Assembly (NCBI RefSeq): GCF_016056375.1
Contig: NZ_JAEDAE010000003.1
Location: 372,001-436,000 of the forward strand
DNA: 64,000 nucleotides
From: Hymenobacter negativus
Lineage (GTDB): Bacteria > Bacteroidota > Bacteroidia > Cytophagales > Hymenobacteraceae
Direction of reading: 5' to 3'
In this document: in pieces, positions 16,564-25,685 of the stretch
Layout: each line of letters begins with the position of its first letter
Position numbering within the stretch: the first letter of the stretch is position 1
Made by a program: the position numbers and the translations under genes
The notes under the pieces: generated by a model
What the model saw: the letters and a program-made list of their open reading frames with translations, nothing else
What the model was told of the DNA's origin: nothing
Databases searched by the model: none

Positions 16564-17970
16564 ATGCTCAACCAAGATTTCCTCACCCCGGCCCAAATCG
16601 TGGCCGAACTCGACAAATACATCATCGGCCAGCACGAGGCCAAGCGTCACGTGGCCATTGCCCTGCGCAACCGCTGGCGCCGCCTCCACGCCCCGGCCGA
16701 GATGCAGGCCGAAATAGTACCCAATAACATCCTCATGATTGGGGCCACCGGCGTGGGCAAAACCGAAATTGCCCGCCGCCTGGCCCACCTTGCCGACGCC
16801 CCTTTTGTGAAAGTGGAAGCGAGCAAGTTCACCGAAGTGGGCTACGTGGGCCGCGACGTGGAAAGCATGGTGCGCGACCTGGCCGAGCAGTCCTTCAACC
16901 GCGTGAAGGCCCGCCGCCAGGAAGCCGTGAAATCTCAGGCCGCTGATGCCGTGGAAGAGCTTATTCTCGATGCGCTGATTCCGGCCATCTCGCAGCCTGC
17001 GGGTACCAAAACCGGCCTCGGTTTCGGCAGCGGGGGAGGAGACGAAGCGCCCCATTCCGATGCCGAGCTCAACGAGCGCACCCGCGAGCGGTTCCGGCAG
17101 AAAGTCAAAAACGGCGAGCTTGAAGACCGCAAAATCGAAATCCAGGTGGCGCAGGCTGGCCCCAGCATAGGCGTGATGGGGGCACCTCCCGGCATGGACG
17201 AAGGCACGCTCTCGGGCCTGCAGGACATGCTGGGCAACATGATGCCCAAAAAGACCCGCAAGCGCAAAGTCACCGTGGCCGAAGCCCGTAAGCTCCTCCT
17301 CGACGAGGAAGCTGCCAAGCTCATCGACCTGGACGAAGTGAAGGACGAAGCCGTGCGCCAGTGCGAAAATGCCGGTATCATCTTTATCGATGAGATTGAC
17401 AAGGTGGCCAGCAGCGGCGGCAAAAGCGGTGGCGGTGGCCCTGACGTGAGCCGCCAGGGCGTGCAGCGCGACCTGCTGCCTATTGTGGAAGGCTCGGCCG
17501 TGAATACCAAGTACGGCATCGTCAACACCGACCACATCCTGTTTATCGCTGCCGGCGCCTTTCACGTCTCCAAGCCCTCGGACCTCATTCCCGAGCTACA
17601 GGGCCGTTTCCCCATCCGCGTCGAGCTGCAAAGCCTCACCAAGCAAGACTTCGTCCGCATTCTCAAAGACCCCAAAAATGCGCTCACCAAGCAGTACGAG
17701 GCCCTGCTGAAAGCCGAAGAAGTGGAGCTGACCTTTGAAGATGCTGCCCTAGAGCGGGTGGCCGAAATTGCCTTCGAGGTGAACGCCGAGGTGGAGAATA
17801 TTGGGGCGCGCCGCCTGCACACCGTCATGAGCCGTTTGCTCAACGACATCCTCTACGACGTGCCCGATAAGATTGGGGCCAACGCCCGCATCCTCATCAC
17901 CGCCGGTTTGGTGGATGAGCGGCTGAGCAACATGGTGAAAAACCGCGACCTGAGCCAGTACATTCTTTAG
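16564..17970 (+). CDS. hslU: HslU, ATPase subunit of the HslUV protease
   Basis: 468 residues. AAA+ unfoldase that feeds substrates to the HslV peptidase in the cytoplasm. The ClpX/HslU-type start TPAQIVAELDKYIIGQHEAK is followed by Walker A GATGVGKT at 60-67, the pore loop region GYVGRDVE, an intermediate (I) domain at about 110-245 including a Met/Gly-rich insertion, Walker B IIFIDEID, and a C-terminal end SQYIL that matches the HslV-binding tail. No hslV gene is present within the window. Confidence 0.95.
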   Translation: MLNQDFLTPAQIVAELDKYIIGQHEAKRHVAIALRNRWRRLHAPAEMQAEIVPNNILMIGATGVGKTEIARRLAHLADAPFVKVEASKFTEVGYVGRDVESMVRDLAEQSFNRVKARRQEAVKSQAADAVEELILDALIPAISQPAGTKTGLGFGSGGGDEAPHSDAELNERTRERFRQKVKNGELEDRKIEIQVAQAGPSIGVMGAPPGMDEGTLSGLQDMLGNMMPKKTRKRKVTVAEARKLLLDEEAAKLIDLDEVKDEAVRQCENAGIIFIDEIDKVASSGGKSGGGGPDVSRQGVQRDLLPIVEGSAVNTKYGIVNTDHILFIAAGAFHVSKPSDLIPELQGRFPIRVELQSLTKQDFVRILKDPKNALTKQYEALLKAEEVELTFEDAALERVAEIAFEVNAEVENIGARRLHTVMSRLLNDILYDVPDKIGANARILITAGLVDERLSNMVKNRDLSQYIL

Positions 17971-17990
17971 CCTCACTCGCGTAGATAAAT

Positions 17991-18022
17991 AAAAAATCCC
18001 GGCCAATTGGCCGGGATTTTTT
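17991..18022. terminator. Bidirectional terminator between hslU and the leftward susD
   Basis: Stem AAAAAATCCCGGCC 17991-18004 with GGCCGGGATTTTTT 18009-18022, four-base loop AATT. Works on either strand and separates converging genes. Confidence 0.9.
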
Positions 18023-18046
18023 GTGTGTAGCAAGCACGCGCAGCGG

Positions 18047-19729
18047 TTAGTAACCAGGATTCTGCTGAGCAGCCAGCGTGGGGTTGCTGCCAACTTCCAG
18101 GGCCGGGATAGGCCACAGAAACTGCGTAGCCGTGGCCGGCGTAGCCGAAACCAGCTGGCCGGTGAGCAAACCGGTGTTGCCGCAGGCATAGCGTGCCAGC
18201 GAAACTTGGCTGCTGCCCAGGTTGCCATAGAACTTGGCCGGGATGCCACCCCCTGGAATGGGAGCAAAAGCAGGCTCCGACGAAAGGCGTGAAATGTCGC
18301 CCCAACGTTTGCCTTCGCCCACAAACTCAATGCGGCGCTCGTTCAGAATGGCCTGAACCAAGGCATTGCCAGTAAGCGAGCCGGCGGCAAACTGGTCAGC
18401 AGGGGTGGTTACCGAGCGGTTGCGCACGGCATTTAGCATGCTGAGAGCCAGGGGGCTGTTGCCGGTACGGGCCAGGGCTTCGGCCTGGTTCAGTATCACC
18501 TCGGCGTACCGAATGATGGGGGCAAAATCAGAGTTGTTAGCCGGGTCGGTGTACTTTCTGATAACGTAGCACGACGGAGCGGCTGGGTTGGCCACCATCA
18601 TCGCGGTGCGGCGCAGGTCGGCGCAGGTGAAGAAGGGCGCATTGTAGAGAATGGGGCTGACCCCGAGCAAAGAGCGACCGTTGATGGTGGTGGTGGCAAA
18701 TACGCTCGACAGGCCGCCGTTTACACCCGTGTTGTCAGCAGTGCTGTTTTCAATTGAAAAGACACTCTCAGCCGTGGCAACTGGTCCGCCGGGGAAAGCC
18801 GCGCGCTGCGTGGGCATCAGCTGGTACTGTGCCGTTGAGCCTCCGAAGGGAGCCGGGCTGGTGAAAGTAGTTGTGCCCGTGATGAGCTTGTTACCTTCTT
18901 TAATCAGTTCGGTCCAGTTGGCCTGATGCAGCCGGATGATTTGCTTCATCGCAATGGCCGCACCTTTGGTAGCCCGCGTTACCGACGGAGCCGGTGGAGC
19001 GGGCGTAATGGCCAGGGTACGGGTTACCGGCAGGTTGGCTTCGGCGTAGTCGAGGTCGGCCAGGATTTTGGTGTAAACATCGGCTACAGTGCCGCGGCCT
19101 TGCGTTTTGGCAAGCTCCAGTCCGGCAATGGTGTTCACCGGCGTGTCGCGGTAGGGCACGCCAGGGCTGGTGCCGCCATTCTCGGCAAAGGGGCGCGAAT
19201 AGTTCAGCACCAGTTCGTGGTGGGCCAGCGCCCGCAGAAAACGCAGCTCGCCTTCATAAACGGCGGCATCGGCAGCGGTGATAATCCCGGCCGCAGCCGC
19301 TTTCCGAACGCCTTCGATGGTGGCGTTGGCCTGGTTTGCCAGGGCGTAGCAGTTCGACCACATGTTGACAATGTTCGGGCTAGCCGTCGTCACGGTGTTC
19401 GAAAACACGATGCCGAAGAAGCCGAGCATATCGGTCACGTCTTCGCCCCGGGCATCGCCCAGGTCAATGGACGCAGCGCCAAAAGGATAGCCGCGAACCC
19501 CCAGAGCCGTGCCGTTCAGAGGGTCGTAAAAACCCGATTGAGCCGAGTTGTAAACACCGGCTACGGCCAGCGCAATGCGCGCCGGGTCGTTGTAAACGGC
19601 TGTCTCCGAAAGTACATCTTTCGGTTGCAGGTCCGTCACCTGGCAAGCTCCCAGGCCCAGCGTAGCGGTAAATGCTACTGCCAGAACCCGTTGGCGGCTG
19701 CCGGCAATTATGCTGAATATGTTCTTCAT
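18047..19729 (-). CDS. SusD/RagB-family nutrient-binding outer-membrane lipoprotein (pair 1)
   Basis: 560 residues. SusD-like proteins form the lid of SusC transporters and bind glycans or other nutrients at the cell surface. The lipoprotein signal has lipobox LGLGAC (Cys at about 29). Canonical RagB features are present: TPR-like helices with RFLRALAHHELVLNYSRPFA, IRYAEVILNQAEALARTG, ERRIEFVGEGKRWGDISR, and the end WPIPALEV ... NPTLAAQQNPGY. The start lies 20 bases after its SusC partner, in one operon. Substrate unknown; no glycoside hydrolase or protease gene is adjacent to hint at it. Confidence 0.93.
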   Translation of the reverse strand: MKNIFSIIAGSRQRVLAVAFTATLGLGACQVTDLQPKDVLSETAVYNDPARIALAVAGVYNSAQSGFYDPLNGTALGVRGYPFGAASIDLGDARGEDVTDMLGFFGIVFSNTVTTASPNIVNMWSNCYALANQANATIEGVRKAAAAGIITAADAAVYEGELRFLRALAHHELVLNYSRPFAENGGTSPGVPYRDTPVNTIAGLELAKTQGRGTVADVYTKILADLDYAEANLPVTRTLAITPAPPAPSVTRATKGAAIAMKQIIRLHQANWTELIKEGNKLITGTTTFTSPAPFGGSTAQYQLMPTQRAAFPGGPVATAESVFSIENSTADNTGVNGGLSSVFATTTINGRSLLGVSPILYNAPFFTCADLRRTAMMVANPAAPSCYVIRKYTDPANNSDFAPIIRYAEVILNQAEALARTGNSPLALSMLNAVRNRSVTTPADQFAAGSLTGNALVQAILNERRIEFVGEGKRWGDISRLSSEPAFAPIPGGGIPAKFYGNLGSSQVSLARYACGNTGLLTGQLVSATPATATQFLWPIPALEVGSNPTLAAQQNPGY

Positions 19730-19749
19730 GAAAATAGCAAGATTTAAAA

Positions 19750-22700
19750 TTAGAAGGCTACGTTGACGCCGCCGGTGAACACCCGCTGCTGCGGGTTGCT
19801 GTTGTAGTCAACTCCCGTCGTGTTGTTCGAGGTGGGGGAGTTGTTTACTTCGGGGTCAACACCCTTGTATTTGGTTACGGTGAACACGTTCTGGGCCTGT
19901 ACGAATACCCGTACCCGGCTCAGCGTAGTGGGGCCGAGGATGCGTGCGGGCAGGTTGTAGCCGAGGGTAATGTTCTGCATCCGCAGGAAATTGCCGCTTT
20001 CTACAAACCGCGACGAGCCGCTGCCGTCCTGGTTCACAAAGCCGCTGTTGCCCGATGCGATGCGGGGCACATCGGTCTGGTCGCCGGGGTTCTGCCAGCG
20101 GGTCAGGATTTCGGTGCTGTTGTTGAGGAAGTCCGTACGCAGCATTTGCTGGCGCGTGATGTTCATCAGCTTGTTGCCGAGGCTATAGCGGAAAAACACA
20201 TCCAGGTCGAAGCCTTTGTAGGTGAAGTTGTTGCCAAGGCCACCGAAGATGCTCGGGTTGGTCTGGCCCAATACGATTTTATCGGCAGCCGTCAGCGAGC
20301 TCAGGTTAGCGCCCGTGCCGCTGTTGACGAAGGCCGCGCCGGGGTTGGCCGGGTCGTAGATGTAGTAGCGGCTGGCCGTGGTGCCGGAGGGCGCGGTGCT
20401 GCCCTGTACCAGCACGCCATCAAGACGACGGTAAATAGGGCTGCCGTTGGCCTGGTTTACCCCGCGGTAGTCGTAGCCGTAAAGCGAACCCACCGACTCG
20501 CCTACGCGGGTGATGTTGTAGGTGAAGAGCAGGTCTTCGTTGTTGCTAAGCGCGGTAACGCGGTTCTTGTTCGTCGAAAAGTTGAAGCTGGAAGTCCAGG
20601 TGAAGTTCTCGTTGCGAACGTTTTGCGTGCCAATCGTCAACTCGAAGCCCTGATTGTACATGGCGCCCACGTTGGCGTTGTACGACGAGTTGTTGGGGAT
20701 GCCCACCGACAGAGGCGTGCGCACAGCCAGAATCAAGCCATCCACGTCGTTGCGGTAGTAGTCGGCCGACACATTGAGGCGGCCTTTGAAAAAGCCGAGG
20801 TCAATACCGTAATCCTGCTTTTTCGAGGTTTCCCACTTCAGCTGGTCGTTGCCGAACTGACCATAGCTGATGCCCGGCTGCGAAGCGTATTGGGCTGGCT
20901 GATAGTAGCCCACGTAAGGGAAGTAGCCAATGTTGGTGTTGCCAACCGAAGCATACGAACCACGGATTTTGAATTCATTCCAGACATTAACCAGCGACGA
21001 ATTCTTGAAGAAGCCTTCTTCCGATATGCGCCAGCCCAGCGACCCACCGGGGTAGGCATGGCGGCGGGTGGCTACCGGCAGCGACGAAAGTTCATCCGAA
21101 CGCAGCGTGAAGCTAACCAGGTAACGGTCTTTGAACGAGTAGTTCAAGCGTCCGAAGTACGATTGCAGGCCGTTTTCCAGGAAGTCACCGTAAACCGTGG
21201 GGGTTGAAATTGTGGAGCTGATGATGCCATTCTGGCCCAGGGTGCGGTCAGAAAGGCCGGTGCCTTGCGCCTGATAGTAGGAGGTCGTGGTTTTCTGGTA
21301 TTCGGCACCCACTACCACGTTGATTTTGTGGTTTTCGCCGATGACGTTGTTGTAGGTGGCCGTGTTGATGAAGTTCCAGCGAATGCTGGGGCTGAACGAC
21401 TGGAATACGGAGCCGTTCGGGCCCTTGCCGTCGCCCTGGCGGGGGTCAAGGTACTGGAAGTCGTCCTGCAGCTGGGTATCAGTGCCCAGTTGCGAGCGCA
21501 GGCGCAGGTGCTTCACCGGCTCTACTTCGAGGTAGCCGCTGCCCAGAATGCGGTAGCTCAGGGAGCGGTAAATGTTGTTCTCGAGCGGGAAAATGATGTT
21601 GGGGTACGCGAAGGAAATGCCTGCTTTGTTGCTGCCCTGGCCCAGGGCCCCGGCGGCATTGGAGTACGGCGTGCCATCGGGGTTGCGGGCAGGCACGTTG
21701 GGCAGCAGCACCAGCGCGTTGGCCACGTTGCCCGACAAGGTATTTACCGCCGTGTTCAGGCCCAGGGTTTGCGTGCGGCTCAGGCCAAGCGTCATGCCCA
21801 CCTTCAGCCAGCTTTTTACTTCCGAATCAAGGTTGGAGCGGAAGCTGAAACGCTGCAGCGAGTTGGCTTTAATAACGCCGGTCTGGTCGGTGAAGCCGCC
21901 CGAGAAGTAGTAGTTGGTTTTGTCGGTTGCCCCCGACACCGATACCACATGGTTCTGCTGGAAGCCCGTGCGGAAGATTTCATCCTGCCAGTTGGTGCTT
22001 ACCGGGTTGCCGTTGCTGTCGTTGTAAGGAGCCGCGATGGTGCCCGGGCCGCCTGCGTTGCGCTCCTTTTCGTTGCTGATAGCAATAAAGTCAGCTGCGC
22101 CCAGCACTTCATAGCGCTTCAGGGTTTTGGCTACGCCGAGGTAGGTGTCGTACGTAACGTTGGCTTTGCCTTTGCGCCCACGCTTGGTGGTAATAAGGAT
22201 AACGCCGTTGGCCGCCCGCGAGCCGTAAATAGCGGTTGCAGAACCGTCCTTCAGTACTTCGTACGACTCAATGTCGTTGGGGTTGATGTCCGCCAGTGCG
22301 TTCGAACCATTGGCGAATGCACTGGTATTGCCCGTGAAAATAGGCTGCCCGTCTACTACCACCAGCGGGTAAGTGCCCGAAGAGATGGAATTAGTGCCCC
22401 GAATCTGAATGCGGGGTTGCTGCCCGAGCAGACCAGTTGGCGTCTGCACGTTCACGCCAGCGGCCCGGCCAGCCAATTGCTGGGCGAAGCTAGGCGTGGC
22501 CAAATCCGCAATGGCTTCGCCCTGCACCGTCGCGATGGAGCCGGTCAGGTCGCGGCGCTCCTGGGTACCGTAGCCGGTCACCACAATTTCGTTGAGCTGC
22601 TTGGTATCCGTTGCCAGCGCCAGTGATATCTGGGAGTTGTTGCCAATGGCGCGCTCCTGTCCCACCATGCCCACAGAGCTGAATACCAGAGTGCCACCAT

Positions 22701-22902
22701 TTTCTGGTACTGTCAGGCTATATGCCCCGTCGGCATTGGTGGAAACGCCGTTGGTGGTGCCTTTCAGAAGCACCGTAACACCCGGCAGGCCGTTACCTGA
22801 TACTTGGTCTGTTACCTTCCCCGAAACGGTGCGCGTTTGCGCCATCGCTCCGTGAAGAAGGGTAAACATGAGCATCAGACTCATGAGTAAGATTTTTTTC
22901 AT
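19750..22902 (-). CDS. SusC/RagA TonB-linked outer-membrane transporter (pair 1)
   Basis: 1050 residues. TonB-dependent importer that works with the SusD lipoprotein encoded downstream. Signal peptide ending GAMAQ; an N-terminal carboxypeptidase-regulatory-like domain (TVSGKVTDQVSGNGLPGVTV, residues about 22-105); the SusC signature NEIVVTGYGTQ; then the plug domain with IQIRGTNSISSGTYPLVVVD and LKDGSATAIYGSRAANGVIL; and a long barrel ending in a phenylalanine (GVNVAF), as usual for outer-membrane barrels. No anti-sigma/FecI regulator is adjacent. Confidence 0.95.
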   Translation of the reverse strand: MKKILLMSLMLMFTLLHGAMAQTRTVSGKVTDQVSGNGLPGVTVLLKGTTNGVSTNADGAYSLTVPENGGTLVFSSVGMVGQERAIGNNSQISLALATDTKQLNEIVVTGYGTQERRDLTGSIATVQGEAIADLATPSFAQQLAGRAAGVNVQTPTGLLGQQPRIQIRGTNSISSGTYPLVVVDGQPIFTGNTSAFANGSNALADINPNDIESYEVLKDGSATAIYGSRAANGVILITTKRGRKGKANVTYDTYLGVAKTLKRYEVLGAADFIAISNEKERNAGGPGTIAAPYNDSNGNPVSTNWQDEIFRTGFQQNHVVSVSGATDKTNYYFSGGFTDQTGVIKANSLQRFSFRSNLDSEVKSWLKVGMTLGLSRTQTLGLNTAVNTLSGNVANALVLLPNVPARNPDGTPYSNAAGALGQGSNKAGISFAYPNIIFPLENNIYRSLSYRILGSGYLEVEPVKHLRLRSQLGTDTQLQDDFQYLDPRQGDGKGPNGSVFQSFSPSIRWNFINTATYNNVIGENHKINVVVGAEYQKTTTSYYQAQGTGLSDRTLGQNGIISSTISTPTVYGDFLENGLQSYFGRLNYSFKDRYLVSFTLRSDELSSLPVATRRHAYPGGSLGWRISEEGFFKNSSLVNVWNEFKIRGSYASVGNTNIGYFPYVGYYQPAQYASQPGISYGQFGNDQLKWETSKKQDYGIDLGFFKGRLNVSADYYRNDVDGLILAVRTPLSVGIPNNSSYNANVGAMYNQGFELTIGTQNVRNENFTWTSSFNFSTNKNRVTALSNNEDLLFTYNITRVGESVGSLYGYDYRGVNQANGSPIYRRLDGVLVQGSTAPSGTTASRYYIYDPANPGAAFVNSGTGANLSSLTAADKIVLGQTNPSIFGGLGNNFTYKGFDLDVFFRYSLGNKLMNITRQQMLRTDFLNNSTEILTRWQNPGDQTDVPRIASGNSGFVNQDGSGSSRFVESGNFLRMQNITLGYNLPARILGPTTLSRVRVFVQAQNVFTVTKYKGVDPEVNNSPTSNNTTGVDYNSNPQQRVFTGGVNVAF

Positions 22903-22956
22903 GGGCTAAGGGTTAAAATTGAAAAAGGGTAAAAATTGGGGAACTGTTGAGATTAT

Positions 22957-22964
22957 CAAAAATA
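22957..22964 (-). promoter_or_regulatory. Candidate -7 element (TATTTTTG) for SusCD pair 1
   Basis: Exact TAnnTTTG on the minus strand, 54 bases before the SusC start, in an AT-rich region (22903-23160). No correctly spaced -33 TTTG. The rest of the 22903-23341 gap holds the two hairpins listed next and no gene. Confidence 0.45.
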
Positions 22965-23167
22965 AGCCATTGTTATCATATCGTTAGCATATGACCAACA
23001 ATGACTGCCAAAAATTGCTGCATTCGTAAGCATTTTGCTAAAGGTCGTTAAATATGTTAAACTACTGATTAACAATTATTTATATGTATGCTATCTGTAA
23101 CAGGTTGTGTGATGAAAATAGGTTAACAAACTGTATTGCAACGTTATTCAAGCATTTACACAGCAGC

Positions 23168-23227
23168 TTTTAATGAAAAAAGAGTGCCCGGAATCGACTG
23201 ATTCCGGGCACTCTTTTTTCATTAAAA
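23168..23227. repeat. Perfect 27-bp inverted repeat upstream of SusCD pair 1
   Basis: Arms 23168-23194 and 23201-23227, six-base loop. Each arm includes an A6 or T6 tract next to GAGTGCCCGG or its complement, the form of a bidirectional intrinsic terminator. It would isolate SusCD pair 1 from transcription of the operon to its right. Confidence 0.85.
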
Positions 23228-23302
23228 TTTCATTAAAAGTTGTGAAGGGCACTATCTAATGCCTTTTACAACCGCAATGACCGTTGGCGGTGCTCAGCCA
23301 AT

Positions 23303-23338
23303 TCACGGGCCAGCCACCATGTGGCGGCTGGCCCGTGA
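23303..23338. terminator. Hairpin directly after the leftward lipoprotein gene
   Basis: Stem TCACGGGCCAGCC 23303-23315 with GGCTGGCCCGTGA 23326-23338. TTTTT follows on the plus strand only, so for the leftward gene it is an imperfect terminator; the hairpin at 23168 may be the functional stop. Confidence 0.5.
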
Positions 23339-23341
23339 TTT

Positions 23342-23956
23342 TTACTTGAAGATGGCAATTGCAGCCAACGGAGCGTTAATCAGCGAGCTGGCAAGTAGGG
23401 TGTTGTCGGCCGAGACCGGGGTGAGGACGATGCGTCGCCCGTCTTTAAGCACGTATTCAAACGTGAATACAATGGCGTCGTTCCGGATAATACGGTTGTT
23501 AAGCGTGGGAACCGCAGGATTTGCTAGCACCGCGAGAGTGCCGGGCACAGCACTAGGATACAGGTCCTTAAGAGCTTCCTGGCTGGTGAGGGTAACAGTA
23601 GCTGGAAAGCTGGTGATATCCCCAACTTTCACCCGCGGGCCGAATGCTCCGCCGCGCCGGAAGCTCTTATATACCTCAACGGTTTGCAGCTCGGCGTACC
23701 CTTGCGAAGGGTTCACGACAAACTGAAACTCGGGCCGGGTGTAATAGGCTGGCCGTGAAGAAAGGCTATCCATCCGAATTTGTTCGGACAGCTGGCTTCT
23801 TCTGTAAGGGAAGAAGGATTTGTCGGCGTTTACTTCCGGGATAATCAGCGGAACACTTTCGTTTTTAGGCTCGGGAAGCTTGCTGCTTTCGCGGCAAGAC
23901 GACAGCCCAGCAACTGCCGAGAGCAACAGCAGGCAACTGGCAAAATAGTTTTTCAT
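23342..23956 (-). CDS. Uncharacterised lipoprotein, third gene of SusCD operon 2
   Basis: 204 residues. Lipoprotein signal MKNYFASCLLLLSAVAGLSSC with Cys at 21 after the lipobox GLSSC; then a Pro/Lys-rich spacer (KLPEPKNESVPLIIP) and a soluble, beta-rich body of about 160 residues (EFQFVVNPSQGYAELQTVEV, VTLTSQEALKDLYP, DAIVFTFEYVLKDGRRIVLT). It starts 47 bases after the SusD stop in the same direction, so it likely belongs to that operon. By position it is comparable to the SusE/SusF-type surface lipoproteins, but I see no sequence evidence for that family. Confidence 0.72.
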   Translation of the reverse strand: MKNYFASCLLLLSAVAGLSSCRESSKLPEPKNESVPLIIPEVNADKSFFPYRRSQLSEQIRMDSLSSRPAYYTRPEFQFVVNPSQGYAELQTVEVYKSFRRGGAFGPRVKVGDITSFPATVTLTSQEALKDLYPSAVPGTLAVLANPAVPTLNNRIIRNDAIVFTFEYVLKDGRRIVLTPVSADNTLLASSLINAPLAAIAIFK

Positions 23957-24003
23957 GAATCAACAAAGATGAAGTCAGACGTTAAAGAGGAGAGAACACC
24001 TTC

Positions 24004-25659
24004 CTACTTGTCCCAGAAAATGGGCGCGGTCACGTCGCGCTGGGAGCGGGGTGAGTTGGGGTTCAGCGTCAGGTCGTTGGTGGGGTAGTACAGGCGCAAG
24101 GGGAACGGTCCATTGGCCCGGGTAGCGCCGTCGTCAACCAGCAGGCCACTGTTGGGCGCGCTCAGCGATACTGCTTCCTGCGATACTCGGATGGTGGGAT
24201 GGCCCGTGCGGCGGAAGTCGGTGTAAACATCTACGCCGTAGCCAAAACTTGCCACGTACTTCTCGTACATGATAACCTCGAGCTTGTCTTCGGCCGTGGC
24301 CGCGTTATCAAACCGCGCCAAAGCACTGTTTTTGTAGGTCGTGATGCTGGCGGCCGGAATAACAGGGCTGCCATCAGCCGTAGCAATGACGTTCACTTTG
24401 TTGAATGAGGCCTGCAGGGCATCGCTGAACGCGAGACGCGCAGCGGCCACATCGTTATATACGGTCAGGCGCAGCTCGGCTTCGGTGTATTTGAGGCTGT
24501 AGTACGTGAGCAGGCGCTGGGGCGCTTCCGCCTTGCCCGAAGTAGTGCCGGTTTTGCCACCCTTGCCATCGTCGTAGCGACCACCTACGGGGTACAGGCC
24601 CTGTACGGTCTGAACACTGGCCGTGCTGGCTACGCTGGCGTACTGGCTCGACGTACCGGGGCGCACCGTTACGAAACGCGGGTCCAGGGGGCTGATGTAG
24701 TCCTGGTTAGTCGTCGAGGCACCAACGGCCAGCTGGTTGTAAAAATAATACGGTTTGCGCGGGTCATTCAGCGTCAGCATACCTTCGTAGAAATACCGAC
24801 CGATGCGGTTTTCTGGGTTGGCATTGTAGTCGGTCACGTAGCCCGGGTTGCGGTTATCGGGGTTGGCCGTATTGAGGTAGCCAAGCTGAAAGTCACCAAC
24901 TTCCTCGGCCATGAGCGGACCGGCGGTTCCATTCAGCAGGGGCTCAACCTGATTCCGTACGGTAGCTGCGGAGGTGGTTTTACGCAGCTGGTTGTACAGC
25001 TTCAGCTTGAGGGTGCGGCCAAAGCGCGCCCACTTGTCCAGGTCGCCTTTATAAATCAGGTCAACGTCGCCCAAAGTAGGTTTGGTTGGTACCGAACCGG
25101 TCTTGGCCAGGTTGGCCAGTCCTTCGTCAATCAGCGAAAACAGGCCCTGAATACTGGCGGTGCCGTTGTAAATATCCTCGTCCTTATCGAAGCGCGGGGC
25201 CGGGTTTACTTCGCCCTTCAAGGCTTCAGAATAAGGAATGTCGCCCCACACGTCAACCATCTGGCTGAAAACGTAGGCTTTCTGGAGCTGGGCAATGCCC
25301 ACATAGTTCCAGCGCTGCTCGGTAGTACCCTGCGTGATGATGCGCTCATTGTTGATAAGTACGCCACGGTAGAGCGTTGCCCATTCGCCGCTGAAAGAAT
25401 CACCGGTTTGCTGGAAGTTGCCGATGCTGCGGGTATTGTAGAGCTGCTGCATCAGGGCCATGGTGTACTGGCTCAGGCCGCCGATGTTGTCACCCAAGGC
25501 TTCCGCCATGTTTACCTGCGTCACAGGCAACAGGGAGTACAGGCCCACTGACGTTGGCGTCAGAGGGTTTACGTTGACATTATAAAAGTCTTTGCAGCCA
25601 GGGGCTACGGCCAACGTACCAGCCGAAGCCAGTACCAGGCAAAATTTCAAAAATTTCAT
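24004..25659 (-). CDS. SusD-like lipoprotein, SusD-like_2 type (pair 2)
   Basis: 551 residues from the ATG at 25659 (MKFLKFCLVLASAGTLAV); an upstream start at 25680 adds seven unlikely residues. Lipobox VAPGC places the lipid-bearing Cys near residue 22. The body belongs to the alternative SusD-like group (FYNVNVNPLTPTSV, QKAYVFSQMVDVWGDIPYSEAL, WARFGRTLKLKLYNQLRK, YTEAELRLTVYNDVAAARLAF), not the RagB group of pair 1. Ends NPNSPRSQRDVTAPIFWDK, similar to the end of the third SusD. Starts 26 bases after its SusC. Confidence 0.9.
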   Translation of the reverse strand: MKFLKFCLVLASAGTLAVAPGCKDFYNVNVNPLTPTSVGLYSLLPVTQVNMAEALGDNIGGLSQYTMALMQQLYNTRSIGNFQQTGDSFSGEWATLYRGVLINNERIITQGTTEQRWNYVGIAQLQKAYVFSQMVDVWGDIPYSEALKGEVNPAPRFDKDEDIYNGTASIQGLFSLIDEGLANLAKTGSVPTKPTLGDVDLIYKGDLDKWARFGRTLKLKLYNQLRKTTSAATVRNQVEPLLNGTAGPLMAEEVGDFQLGYLNTANPDNRNPGYVTDYNANPENRIGRYFYEGMLTLNDPRKPYYFYNQLAVGASTTNQDYISPLDPRFVTVRPGTSSQYASVASTASVQTVQGLYPVGGRYDDGKGGKTGTTSGKAEAPQRLLTYYSLKYTEAELRLTVYNDVAAARLAFSDALQASFNKVNVIATADGSPVIPAASITTYKNSALARFDNAATAEDKLEVIMYEKYVASFGYGVDVYTDFRRTGHPTIRVSQEAVSLSAPNSGLLVDDGATRANGPFPLRLYYPTNDLTLNPNSPRSQRDVTAPIFWDK

Positions 25660-25685
25660 AGGACAAAAAGCCGAATTCAAATGTT

